Assembly (NCBI RefSeq): GCF_003627815.1
Contig: NZ_CP032698.1
Span: forward strand, 682,001-746,000
DNA length: 64,000 nucleotides
Reading direction: 5' to 3'
Origin: Streptomyces hundungensis
GTDB taxonomy: Bacteria > Actinomycetota > Actinomycetes > Streptomycetales > Streptomycetaceae
Positions 1 through 8,626 of the stretch are shown in pieces (position 1 is the stretch's first letter; every line of letters begins with the position of its first letter). Both the position numbers and the translations under genes were made by a program. The notes below the pieces were generated by a model. It saw nothing but the letters and a program-made list of their open reading frames with translations. It was not told the DNA's origin and searched no databases.

Positions 1-53
1 CTGCATTGCGGGCAAGTGTGGCAGGGCGGCTTTCGCCAGCTAGGGAGATGGAC

Positions 54-1808
54 ATGACGGGTCACGACGTTGGGGGCGCCTCCCATCCAGGTCCTGCCGC
101 GGTGTCGGACGCGCTGCTCGGCACGGCTTCGGAGGTCGTGCGGGCAGCTGTCATCGTCATCGACATCGACGGCCGCATCGTCTCGAGCAACCCCGCCGCG
201 CACAGCATGCTGGGCTACCGCGCCGAGGAGTTCCAGGGACAGGACCTGCACGACCTGCTGCACCGCAACAGTCACGGGCACCCCGTGCCGCGCGTGCGCT
301 GCCGATTGAGGAGGGCCCTTCTCGCCGGCGCCACGCAGCACGGGGAGGAGGAGTGGTTCGTCCGCAAGGACGGCGCTCTCGTCCAGCTCTCCTGGCTCAG
401 CACCCCGTGGACGTCGAGCTCGGGCGAGAGCGGCGCATGGGTGGTGCTGTACGAGGCGGATGCCGTCACCCTGGACGAAATGGGCGATGTCCATGCGGGC
501 CGGCTGACGGAGCTGGACCGCCTGGCGCTGCTGGCCGAGACGACCACGCAGCTGACCTCCACCTTGGATGTGGACGACGCGTTGCGTCGCCTGGCATCCC
601 TCACCGTGCCGCGGCTCGCGGACTGGGCGGTGATCGATCTGCTCACGGAGCAGGACGAAGTACGGCGTGCTCTGGTGGTGGAACACAAGGAAGGTCTTCT
701 GATCGAGCGCGAGGACCTGCAAGGTCCCATGCCCCCCGTGCTGGAGGACTCCCCCATGCCGCTCTCGCGGGCTCTGCGTGGAGCGGCGTCTTCCCTGGCC
801 GGGCCGGCCACCTATCAGGGCCCTCCCGACTCCGGGATCGCGGTCGAACAAGCTCGCCTGTTCACCGAGACCGGGATGCACTCCGCGATCATCGCGCCCA
901 TCCGGGGCCTGCGGAACGTGCTCGGAGCCCTGACCTTGGGACGCGCGGAACGGCCCGACGCCTTCACCTCCACCGACCTGCCGCTCCTGGAGGACATCAC
1001 CCGCCGCGCCGGTCTGGCACTGGACAACGCGCGCCTGTACGAGCGTCAGCGCAAGGTCGCCGAGACCATGCAACGCCACCTCTTGCCCCAGCTGCCCCGG
1101 GTACCGGGGATCCAGATGACGGCCCGATACGTGCCCGCCCCGCACGCCTCCTACGTCGGCGGAGACTGGTACGACGCCTTCGCCCTCACCGAGGGCACCC
1201 ATGCCCTGGTCATCGGTGACGTCGTCGGGCACGATCTCACGGCCGCCGCGGGCATGGCGCAGGTACGCAACATGCTGCGGGCCTTCGCCTGGTCCCGGCC
1301 GCGCGACGCGCCCAGCGCCGTCGCCGCCCAACTCGACGAAGCCCTGAAAAACATAGCCGAGGTGCCCATGGCGACCATGATCCTCGGCACCCTCGCCATG
1401 GGGGACGACGGTTTGTGGCGACTGCGCTGGACGAATGCCGGCCATCCTCCGCCGTTGCTCGTCGAGCACGACGGTCAAGCCCGCTACCTCACCGACGGTC
1501 ACGGCATTTTGCTGGGGGCCGGATCGAACGCGCCCCGCCCCGATGCGGTCACCGTCCTGCCGCCGAGCAGCACCGTCATGTTCTACACCGACGGCCTGGT
1601 CGAATCGCCGCACCACTGCATCGACGACGGCCTGGACCGGCTCCGCCGCCACGCGGCCGCCCTCGCCCGCCGCCCCCTCGAATCGTTCTGCGATCTACTT
1701 CTCCAGCAGGTCCGCCCGAGCGACAACGACGACGACGTCGCCGTGCTGGCGCTCCGCACACCCGCAAGAACCAGACAGGACACCGCCCACAGACGTGACG
1801 CTCCCTAG
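54..1808 (+). CDS. PAS/GAF-domain PP2C (SpoIIE-type) serine phosphatase
   Basis: A sensor phosphatase of about 584 residues, of the kind that dephosphorylates anti-anti-sigma factors in actinomycete partner-switching networks. Seen: an N-terminal PAS domain (about residues 25-130, with GYRAEEFQGQDL), a GAF domain (about 165-325) and a C-terminal PP2C/SpoIIE domain (about 350-570). The PP2C domain keeps its metal-binding motifs GGDWYDAF, GDVVGHD, TNAGHPPPLL and YTDGLVE. There is no membrane segment, so it should be cytoplasmic. The ATG at 54 is chosen because GGGAG lies 6-7 bases upstream; the ATG at 48 is too close to that site. The stimulus is unknown. The family call is secure; the partner protein is not identifiable here. 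Confidence 0.9.
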   Translation: MTGHDVGGASHPGPAAVSDALLGTASEVVRAAVIVIDIDGRIVSSNPAAHSMLGYRAEEFQGQDLHDLLHRNSHGHPVPRVRCRLRRALLAGATQHGEEEWFVRKDGALVQLSWLSTPWTSSSGESGAWVVLYEADAVTLDEMGDVHAGRLTELDRLALLAETTTQLTSTLDVDDALRRLASLTVPRLADWAVIDLLTEQDEVRRALVVEHKEGLLIEREDLQGPMPPVLEDSPMPLSRALRGAASSLAGPATYQGPPDSGIAVEQARLFTETGMHSAIIAPIRGLRNVLGALTLGRAERPDAFTSTDLPLLEDITRRAGLALDNARLYERQRKVAETMQRHLLPQLPRVPGIQMTARYVPAPHASYVGGDWYDAFALTEGTHALVIGDVVGHDLTAAAGMAQVRNMLRAFAWSRPRDAPSAVAAQLDEALKNIAEVPMATMILGTLAMGDDGLWRLRWTNAGHPPPLLVEHDGQARYLTDGHGILLGAGSNAPRPDAVTVLPPSSTVMFYTDGLVESPHHCIDDGLDRLRRHAAALARRPLESFCDLLLQQVRPSDNDDDVAVLALRTPARTRQDTAHRRDAP

Positions 1809-1890
1809 CCCGCGCCCCCCTCGACGCCTTCCGGCCAACGCGCGCCGCCTCTCGTGACCTCTCGTCACCTTGAGCGACAGACTGGTGACC

Positions 1891-3057
1891 ATGACGAGCG
1901 AGAAGCGGACATCCCTCTCCGACGCTGCCCCGGTCGACAGTCCCTCCCCTTCCCGTCACGCCGGTCCGCCCGTGGTGCGGGTGGGTGTGGAGGAGGAGTA
2001 CCTCGTGGTGGACCCGATCTCCCGGCAGCTGAGCACCCGCGCGGACAAGGTCGTCGCCGAAGCGGCGACCGAACTCGGCCCCCGCGTCACCACCGAACTG
2101 ACCCGCTATCAGGTCGAGGTCCGCACCCGGCCCCACACCAGCCTCGGCGCGCTCGGCGAGGAGTTGCGTCACACCCGCCACGCCGTGGCACGGGCCGCCG
2201 GCCGCCTGGGATTGCGCATCGTCTCCACCGGAACTCCGGTCCTGGGCCAGCACACTCCCCTGCCGCTCACCGCCGGCGAACGCTACGCGCAGAGCCTGGC
2301 CACGTTCCGCGCCCTGGACCACGAACAAACCGTGTGCGCCTGCCACATCCACGTGGAGATCCCCGACCTGGCAACCGCGCTCGCCGTCAGCAACCACCTG
2401 CGTCCCTGGCTTCCGGCACTCATCGCGTTGAGCGCCAACTCGCCCTACTGGGACGGCCAGGACACCGGTTACGACAGCTGGCGCACCCTCACCTGGGGCC
2501 GCTGGCCCGTGGCCGGGCCACCGCCCTACTTCGAGTCCCCCCGACAGTACGAGGACCTCGTCAGCACACTCCTCACCAGCCAGACCCTGCTGGACCGCGC
2601 GGGCGTGTACTGGGACATCCGTCCCTCCCACCACGTCCCGACCCTCGAAGTACGGGTCGCCGACGCCGCCCCCACCCCGGACGACACGCTCCTCCTGGCC
2701 GCCGCCGTCAAGGGCCTCGCCATCGCGGCCCTCACAGCGGTACGCGACGGACGGACCGCGCCGCGCCCCCAGGTGGAACTGCTCCGGGCCGCGTACTGGC
2801 GCGCGGCGCGGGACGGCATCCGGGGCCAGAGCATGGACCTGACCACCGGTCGGCTCCAGCCCGCCACCCGCCATCTCGACCACCTCTGGAACACGGCCCT
2901 GCCCGGGCTGCCCCCCGACGACCTCGCCACCGTGCAGTTGGCGCGCCAACGCCTAGCCGATCAGGGCAACGGAGCCGACCGACAGCGAGCCGCCTATCGT
3001 CGGCGCCACAGCTACCAGGACGTCGTCGACCACCTCGTCCAACAGACGACCGCCTGA
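1891..3057 (+). CDS. Carboxylate-amine ligase, GCS2 (YbdK) family
   Basis: An ATP-dependent ligase of the glutamate-cysteine ligase type 2 fold, 388 residues. Seen: the N-terminal VGVEEEYLVVD signature of this family, QVEVRTRP, the CACHIHVEI segment with metal/ATP-binding residues, and WDIRPSHHVPTLEVRVAD near the C-terminus. Streptomyces carry several paralogues; they weakly ligate glutamate and cysteine in vitro, but the true substrate is mostly unknown. The ATG at 1891 is preferred over a TTG at 1870, which has no clear ribosome site. It lies 82 bases after the phosphatase gene and could be cotranscribed with it, which is inference. Confidence 0.88.
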   Translation: MTSEKRTSLSDAAPVDSPSPSRHAGPPVVRVGVEEEYLVVDPISRQLSTRADKVVAEAATELGPRVTTELTRYQVEVRTRPHTSLGALGEELRHTRHAVARAAGRLGLRIVSTGTPVLGQHTPLPLTAGERYAQSLATFRALDHEQTVCACHIHVEIPDLATALAVSNHLRPWLPALIALSANSPYWDGQDTGYDSWRTLTWGRWPVAGPPPYFESPRQYEDLVSTLLTSQTLLDRAGVYWDIRPSHHVPTLEVRVADAAPTPDDTLLLAAAVKGLAIAALTAVRDGRTAPRPQVELLRAAYWRAARDGIRGQSMDLTTGRLQPATRHLDHLWNTALPGLPPDDLATVQLARQRLADQGNGADRQRAAYRRRHSYQDVVDHLVQQTTA

Positions 3058-3257
3058 CTCAGGGACGTCTCCCGCGGTACTCGGGCCGCGCCACACCCTC
3101 GCCGATGCGGTTCGCTGCCCGCCCGGCATGACGGGTCTCCGTCACGTGCGGGTGCGAGGGAGAACGGGGGCGCCTGGACCATGTGGCCCGGGCGTTCAAC
3201 TACCCGTACGGATGACACGTCCGGCGATCACCCGAGCCGGGGGGTAGTTCCTTCTAC

Positions 3258-4064
3258 ATGACCCGTGAGCCGGCGTCCGGCCGCCACCACGCACCCCTAC
3301 CTCACCCCGGCAGCGACGGCCCCAGCCCTGTGCCGGACGGCCCTCGCGCCGGGCGGCGGCGTACCGTCGCCTTCCTGCTCCTGGCCGTGTCCGCCCTGAC
3401 GTACAACGACTGGCTGCTGCAATTCCTGGTCCCGACCGGTCTGGACCAGGCCAACTCGTACGTCAGTGAAACGTTCGCCGCCAATCAGCCCCACCGCGTG
3501 CTCTTCAGCGGCATCGAGCTCCTCTGCGCCTGCCTGCTCATCCTCGCGGCGCTGTGCGCGTACCGGGACGACCAAAGGACTCTTGCCCGGGCCGGGTGGG
3601 CTGCGATCGTCGCCTTCGCTTCGTTCTCCATCCTCGACGTGCTGGTGCCGATGCAGTGCGCACCGTCCGTCGACGCGCAGTGCGCTCCCGTCCACGCCTG
3701 GCACACCACCACCAGCGCACTGGTCCATGTGTCGCTGTTCGCCTCGATGGTCCTGTTCATCGCGGACGCACGCGCGCACGGCCCTCGCGGCCCGGCAGGC
3801 CACCTTCGCGTCCACCGCTGGGGGCGATGGCTGCTCGCGTTCTCCCTCACCGCGGCCGTCGCCACGGTGGGCCCCCTGCTTGGCCACCCGGGTGGCCAAG
3901 GTGTTGCCCAGCGGCTGCATCTGCTGTCCGTCGGACTCTGGTTCCTGCTCCTGGCGGGCCGGACCATACCTCCCGGAGCCCCGGCAGGGCCGGACTCCAG
4001 CGGGGAACCAAGTGGGCGCTGGGGGCGCAAGTGGTACGGGGGGCGTAGAGGGCGTTGCGCATGA
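3258..4064 (+). CDS. DUF998 family integral membrane protein
   Basis: A 268-residue protein with about six hydrophobic segments, matching the DUF998 family. Seen: transmembrane stretches at about residues 35-55, 78-98, 105-125, 150-170, 195-215 and 225-245, and a conserved external loop with two cysteines (MQCAPSVDAQCAPVHAWH) that could form a disulphide. The C-terminus is a basic, low-complexity tail. The function of the family is unknown. The gene faces the MFS gene on the other strand, and the two reading frames overlap over the whole length of this gene unless the MFS gene carries a frameshift. The membrane topology and loop pattern support this gene as real. Confidence 0.8.
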   Translation: MTREPASGRHHAPLPHPGSDGPSPVPDGPRAGRRRTVAFLLLAVSALTYNDWLLQFLVPTGLDQANSYVSETFAANQPHRVLFSGIELLCACLLILAALCAYRDDQRTLARAGWAAIVAFASFSILDVLVPMQCAPSVDAQCAPVHAWHTTTSALVHVSLFASMVLFIADARAHGPRGPAGHLRVHRWGRWLLAFSLTAAVATVGPLLGHPGGQGVAQRLHLLSVGLWFLLLAGRTIPPGAPAGPDSSGEPSGRWGRKWYGGRRGRCA

Positions 4065-5540
4065 TCTGTTCGGCCGTACGGGACGGCCGGGGCAGGAACT
4101 TCCGGGGCCGGAACGTCCGGTGCGCCCGGCCTCAGTGCCCGATCTGCTCGATCGATCCGTACCGCTCGTCCGGCTCATCGGGCCGGCTCTGCTCATCGGC
4201 CGGTTCTGCCCGTCGTGCCCGTGCTGCGCATCCTGCTCGTCCTGCTCGTGCGTCTCGGGCGTGCGGATCAGCCACGTCGAGGTCAGGGACAGCGCGGCCG
4301 TGGCGCTCGCGATCCAGGGCACGAGCCCGATGTGGCCGGCCTCGGCCAGGGCTTCGGCCACGAGGGGAAAGGTGCCGCCGAACAAGGCGATCGAGAGGGT
4401 CAGGGGAAGGCCCAGAGCCACCACGCGCACCCGTACCGGGAAGAGGCTCGCGAAGAAAACGTTCGCGGTGGCCAGTGGACCGGCCAGGCAGGCCAGGTGG
4501 AGGGTGGCCGCGATCCACGGCGTCAGGCGCTCTGCGCTTATCGCCGCATAGAGCGGGATCGTGGCCAGCATGGTCAGCAGCAGGCCGCCGCGGAAGACGG
4601 GCCGGGCGCCGATCCGGTCCGCAAGGGCCCCCATCGCGGCCATGGCGACGAGCAGGACCAGGATCGGTGCGATCAGCAGCGCGGTCCCCTGCGCCCCGGA
4701 CGTCCCGGTGGTGTGTGCCGTGTACTGCGGCAAGTACGTGACCGTCAGGTAGTAGCCGCAGGTGAGCCCGGCGGTCATGAGGAAGACGGCGGCCGCATTG
4801 CGCCGGACAGCGCGCCAAGAGCTACGCACGGGCCTTGGCGGGTCGCCTTGTTCACGGCGTGCCCGAGCCAGGAACTCAGGAGATTCGGCGGCCCAGCCGC
4901 GGATGAGAAGGGCCGTGAGTCCGAGCAGGCCGCCCGCGGCGAATCCCGCCCGCCACCCGCCCTCACGCAGCCCCTCCGGCCCGAGCTGGGCGAGCAGGGC
5001 GGCCAACACCAGATAGCAGAGGGCGGTGCCGGCGATCACTCCGCCGTACGAGATTCCGCTGTAGAGCATCCGCCGCCCGCGCGGCGCCGTCTCGCTCACG
5101 TACGCGGCAACCGTCGCGTTCTCCGCGCCCAGGGCCAGGCCCTGGACGACACGCACCCCGACCAGGAGCACGACGACCGAACCCGCTCCCAGGCGAGCGG
5201 CCGTGGGCAGCACCGCGAGGGCGAAGGAGCCGGCTGCCACCACCGTCATGGACACCAGCATCGCCACCCGCCGGCCCTTGCGGTCTCCCCATCTGCCCAA
5301 CAGCACACTGCCCAGCGGCCTGGCAAGGAAGCCGACCGCGAACCCCCCGTACGCGACCAGCACTCCCCCGGCGCCCGGCGCGACCAACTGGCTTGAGAAA
5401 TAAGGAACCAACAGGGCGTACAGCGTCCAGTCGAACGACTCGACCGCGCTGCCGACCGTCGCCGCCAGCAGAGCCCAACGTCCGGGAGCCCGCCGGTCCC
5501 CGCTCGTCGTCGCCCCGCCTTGAGGCACCGGATCCCGCAC
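3297..5540 (-). CDS. MFS transporter, metabolite:H+ symporter (ShiA/KgtP-like) type
   Basis: A twelve-helix major facilitator for an organic acid or similar metabolite. Seen: GRWALLAATVGSAVESFDW at the first helix, the loop GRWGDRKGRR between helices 2 and 3, and further helices to about residue 440. The GTG at 5540 follows GGGAGGGGCGG. The frame then stays open for about 300 more residues of Pro/Arg/Gly-rich sequence antisense to the DUF998 gene, up to 3297; family members are usually 430-470 residues. The neighbouring frame stops at 4132, and a single missing base near 4165-4190 would give a 469-residue protein ending YGSIEQIGH. I think 4132 is the true end, but the sequence as given reads to 3297. 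Confidence 0.72.
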   Translation of the reverse strand: MRDPVPQGGATTSGDRRAPGRWALLAATVGSAVESFDWTLYALLVPYFSSQLVAPGAGGVLVAYGGFAVGFLARPLGSVLLGRWGDRKGRRVAMLVSMTVVAAGSFALAVLPTAARLGAGSVVVLLVGVRVVQGLALGAENATVAAYVSETAPRGRRMLYSGISYGGVIAGTALCYLVLAALLAQLGPEGLREGGWRAGFAAGGLLGLTALLIRGWAAESPEFLARARREQGDPPRPVRSSWRAVRRNAAAVFLMTAGLTCGYYLTVTYLPQYTAHTTGTSGAQGTALLIAPILVLLVAMAAMGALADRIGARPVFRGGLLLTMLATIPLYAAISAERLTPWIAATLHLACLAGPLATANVFFASLFPVRVRVVALGLPLTLSIALFGGTFPLVAEALAEAGHIGLVPWIASATAALSLTSTWLIRTPETHEQDEQDAQHGHDGQNRPMSRAGPMSRTSGTDRSSRSGTEAGRTGRSGPGSSCPGRPVRPNRSCATPSTPPVPLAPPAPTWFPAGVRPCRGSGRYGPARQEQEPESDGQQMQPLGNTLATRVAKQGAHRGDGRGEGEREQPSPPAVDAKVACRAARAVRACVRDEQDHRGEQRHMDQCAGGGVPGVDGSALRVDGRCALHRHQHVEDGERSEGDDRSPPGPGKSPLVVPVRAQRREDEQAGAEELDAAEEHAVGLIGGERFTDVRVGLVQTGRDQELQQPVVVRQGGHGQEQEGDGTPPPGARAVRHRAGAVAAGVR

Positions 5541-5680
5541 CGTGACCCGCCCCTCCCTACCGCCGGATTTCCGCGCCCGTGCACGGGTTGCGGTCAAGTC
5601 TCGCTCCGTCGCACCCCGGACGCCTGCCGGACGGGCGGACGGGTCGCCTGGGGTACGCGGCCCGGTAGCGCGGAAGGCAC

Positions 5681-5974
5681 TCAGTCCAGAGCGGCGATCA
5701 CCGCCTCGGACAGCATCACCCCGGCCTCCTGGATCCGCTGACGCACGTCCCCTTCGTACAGCCAGGCGCAAGCCTCGATCGCTGGGGAGAGTTCGGCGAG
5801 GATCAACGCCGCACGCTTCGGTACATGGGTTGCTCCCCGCCACGCCGACCCGCACCGATCGATTTCCTCACGCAGCTGGAGGAGCGCCCGCTCATCGAAC
5901 CCCTCGTTCATACGCAAAGGGGTCACGAAACGCGTCGCCGCCTCCTCCAGACGACCGACCAATTCCGTCTCCAT
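5681..5974 (-). CDS. Small conserved-looking protein of unknown function
   Basis: A 97-residue acidic, mostly helical protein starting METELVGRLEEAATRF. It has no membrane segment, signal peptide or motif that I recognise. The central part (ALLQLREEIDRCGSAWRG) and the C-terminal half (AALILAELSPAIEACAWLY) look like amphipathic helices, so a small helical bundle is likely. The ATG at 5974 has GGAG a few bases upstream, and a longer reading to 6103 has low-complexity sequence unlike a protein start. It lies 140 bases upstream of the MFS gene on the same strand and might share its transcript. I do not recognise the family. Confidence 0.6.
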   Translation of the reverse strand: METELVGRLEEAATRFVTPLRMNEGFDERALLQLREEIDRCGSAWRGATHVPKRAALILAELSPAIEACAWLYEGDVRQRIQEAGVMLSEAVIAALD

Positions 5975-6354
5975 GTGTGTCTCCGTCTCGGGCAGTTCGC
6001 GGCGCAGTCGGCGATGGTCAGCCTGGCACGTCCGAGCGGTATTCGCAGGCGAGGTGCGGTGAAACCGGTCAATGTGTGGACCCAGCGCGGCGGGGCGGGT
6101 CACGCTTCAGGGGGTGCGTCGTCGCGGCGCGAACCACGCCGTAGATGACCGAAAGAGCACCGCGCGGGCGAGCCGTCCAAGTGCCGGGTACTCGAATAAG
6201 CGGGTTTCAACTAGGCCTGCCCGTACGGGACTTGGGCCGTCGGCCTTTCATCGAACTGGCTTTCACTGGTCCGCTCTTCAAAACGCACATCGGTACCCGT
6301 CGGATGCGCTTAGCTGTCGCCCTGCACCCCTCACCCACCTCGCTGGAGGCCTCC
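5975..6354. other. Intergenic region between divergent genes
   Basis: 380 bases between the small protein on the minus strand and the coupled small ORF/ABC exporter on the plus strand. It must hold both promoters. The right half (about 6190-6300) is less GC-rich than its surroundings, has several T/A-rich patches, and contains a 10-base palindrome CCCGTACGGG at 6220-6229. I could not fix a convincing -10/-35 pair and see no gene of family type. Confidence 0.5.
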
Positions 6355-6477
6355 ATGCATGTGCTCTGCCTCGCCCCCGTACGGAGCGGACGTCTCGAAC
6401 AGCACCCTGGTCGCGCGGCCTGTTCGGTGTGCGGTGCGGCGGGTTCCGGCCGTGTGCGCTCGGGGAGTTGTCGATGA
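6355..6477 (+). CDS. Small upstream ORF coupled to the ABC exporter
   Basis: A 40-codon ORF with an ideal ribosome site (GGAGG at 6345-6349, five-base spacer). Its TGA stop overlaps the ATG of the ABC transporter gene as ATGA. The product begins MHVLCLAPVRSGRLEQ, has four cysteines, is rich in Arg and Gly in the second half, and resembles no family I know. It could be a regulatory leader whose translation feeds the ABC gene, a ribosomal peptide substrate for the exporter, or a chance ORF that only acts in translational coupling. The start site and overlap are seen directly; any function is inference. Confidence 0.45.
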   Translation: MHVLCLAPVRSGRLEQHPGRAACSVCGAAGSGRVRSGSCR

Positions 6478-8477
6478 GTCTGTGGCGGGCGCGGATGACG
6501 GAGCCGGCCGTCTCGGCGGCGGAAGAGGAGTTGTTCGGCGGGGCGTTGCGCTACGACGCGGCGTGGTCTGAGCACGAACGGTCGCGTGTGGAAGTGACGT
6601 TGCTGTCGGCCTTGCGGTCGATGCCGCGTCTGGTCGGGGCGACGGTGAGACGAGCGTGGCGGGCGGACCGGTCGGGTTTGGTGGTGCTGGGGATCGCGGA
6701 GATCGGTCAGGGCATCGCGGCAGCCGTCGGGCTGCTGATCGTGAACTCGGTCATGCACGCGCTGCTGGGCGGCGGGAGCGCGTCGGAGCGGCTGCATCAA
6801 GCGTTGCCGGCGGTCATGGCGGGGGCCTGTGCCGCGGTGGTCCGGTCGCTGCTGGCGGGGCTGTCCACGTCGCGGGCGGGGCGGCTGGAGCCGCTGGTGG
6901 AGCGGATCGCGACCGTCCAGTATTTGCGGGCCGCGGCCGAGGTGGAGCTGGAGGCGATCGAGGATCCGCAGTTCAAGCGGTTGATGGATGTGGCTCAGTT
7001 CGGGGTGGACGCCTCCCGCAGGATGATCTCCGCGTGCATCGCGGCGCTGAACGGGGTGATCAGCCTCGTGTCGGCGGCGGGTGTGTTGAGCGTCCTGGAC
7101 GTGCGGCTGTTGCCGATGCTCCTGCTGATCGCCGCCCCGCGCGCATGGGGGGCGATGCGGGTCGCCCAGGAGCGCTACGTCTCCCGGCTCACATGGATCG
7201 AGCACGTCCGGGCCTCCCGGCTGATCGGCAATCTGCTGACCGAGCGGACGGCGGCGCAGGAGGTCCGGGTGCACCAGGTCGGGCCCTATCTGCTGATCAA
7301 GTACGAGGAGATGGCGGAGAGCGCCGAGTCCGAGCAGCGGCGTCTCGCGACCCGCAAGGCCATGATCGAGTTGGTCGCCGCCGGTTTGTCCGGCCTCGCG
7401 ACGGCACTGACGTATGCGGCGGTGTACGGGATGATCACCACCGGGTGGATGAGCCTCGCGGTGGCGGGCACCGCGATCCTGGCGATCCGGTCCGGATCCG
7501 CGTCGCTCGGCTCCCTCGTCATGAACCTGAACCAGTTGAACGAGGAAGCCCTGTACGTCCGCGATCACGAGAACTTCGTGACCGGTGCCGCCACGCGCAC
7601 GCTCCCCTCCGGCGGCGCCCCGCTCGCGTGTCGGCTCGGCGCGGTGGAGCTGGAGAAGGTCTCCTACCGGTATCCCGACCGAGAGCAAGAGGCGCTGCAC
7701 GAGGTGTCGCTACGGCTGGAGATGGGCCGGGTGGTCGCGGTCGTCGGCGAGAACGGATCCGGCAAGTCCACGCTGATGAAGGTCCTTTCGGGGCTGGTGA
7801 GCCCCGGGACCGGCACGATCCGCTTCGGTCGCCAAGACCTGAGCGACGTCGACCGGCGTGACGTCTTCAGCCGCGTCTCCGTCCTTACCCAGGACTTCCA
7901 GAGGTGGCCGTTGACCGCCGCGATGAACCTGCGCATCGGGCGGCCCGAGCACCAGCACACCGAGGACGGGCTCATGGAGTCGTTGCGGCACGCGGACGCC
8001 GACCGGTTGTGGGAAAAGTTCCCGGCAGGCTGGCAGACGCTTCTCGGGCGCATGTTCCGGGGTGCTGCGGACCTGTCCGGGGGCGAGTGGCAGCGCATCG
8101 GTCTCGGCCGCACCCACCGGCGGACCGTCACTCAGGACGCGGACAGCGTCCTCATCGTCGACGAGCCGACCTCCGCCCTCGACCCGGAGACCGAGATCGA
8201 AGCGTTCCGGCGCGTACGGGCTCTGGCCTCACCCCACCGCGTGGTCGTCCTGGTCACCCACCGCATGTCCGGGGTACGCCACGCCGACACGATCCACGTC
8301 CTGCACCAGGGGCGCCTGATCGAGTCCGGCACCCACCAGGAGCTGATGGCCCGCCCCGACGGTCGCTACCGGGCCATGTTCCTGGCCCAGGCCGCCGAGT
8401 ACACGAGCCTCCCGGACGACGACTCCGTGCCCGGCCCACGCCCGAGCACACCGTCCTCGCACGGACAGCCGCAGTGA
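6474..8477 (+). CDS. ABC exporter, fused permease and ATPase
   Basis: A 667-residue half-transporter expected to work as a homodimer in the membrane. Seen: an N-terminal membrane domain (about residues 60-370) with several hydrophobic segments such as VVLGIAEIGQGIAAAVGLL. The nucleotide-binding domain (about 385-645) has Walker A GENGSGKST, Q-loop VLTQDF, signature LSGGEWQR, Walker B VLIVDEPTSALD and H-loop VTHRMSG, so it should be active. There is no N-terminal peptidase domain. The chosen ATG has GGGGAG six bases upstream and overlaps the stop of the preceding 40-codon ORF. The substrate is unknown; peptide or drug export is typical for this architecture. An aminoglycoside-type kinase follows. 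Confidence 0.87.
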   Translation: MSLWRARMTEPAVSAAEEELFGGALRYDAAWSEHERSRVEVTLLSALRSMPRLVGATVRRAWRADRSGLVVLGIAEIGQGIAAAVGLLIVNSVMHALLGGGSASERLHQALPAVMAGACAAVVRSLLAGLSTSRAGRLEPLVERIATVQYLRAAAEVELEAIEDPQFKRLMDVAQFGVDASRRMISACIAALNGVISLVSAAGVLSVLDVRLLPMLLLIAAPRAWGAMRVAQERYVSRLTWIEHVRASRLIGNLLTERTAAQEVRVHQVGPYLLIKYEEMAESAESEQRRLATRKAMIELVAAGLSGLATALTYAAVYGMITTGWMSLAVAGTAILAIRSGSASLGSLVMNLNQLNEEALYVRDHENFVTGAATRTLPSGGAPLACRLGAVELEKVSYRYPDREQEALHEVSLRLEMGRVVAVVGENGSGKSTLMKVLSGLVSPGTGTIRFGRQDLSDVDRRDVFSRVSVLTQDFQRWPLTAAMNLRIGRPEHQHTEDGLMESLRHADADRLWEKFPAGWQTLLGRMFRGAADLSGGEWQRIGLGRTHRRTVTQDADSVLIVDEPTSALDPETEIEAFRRVRALASPHRVVVLVTHRMSGVRHADTIHVLHQGRLIESGTHQELMARPDGRYRAMFLAQAAEYTSLPDDDSVPGPRPSTPSSHGQPQ

Positions 8478-8626
8478 ACCGCGCTCGTCACCTTCGGCCG
8501 GTGGACATCGACCGCCATCGGCCGGCGCGCCTCGCCATGCGAAGAGGTCAACGGTCAACCACCGTTCCAGCGTGGTCAGTTGATGAGTGCGACGAGTAGT
8601 CTGCGGCTGACCAGTAGTGTGCGGTC

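Noticed and set aside
1870..1890. TTG start for the GCS2 ligase at 1870
   Set aside because: It has no ribosome site, and the ATG at 1891 fits the family better.
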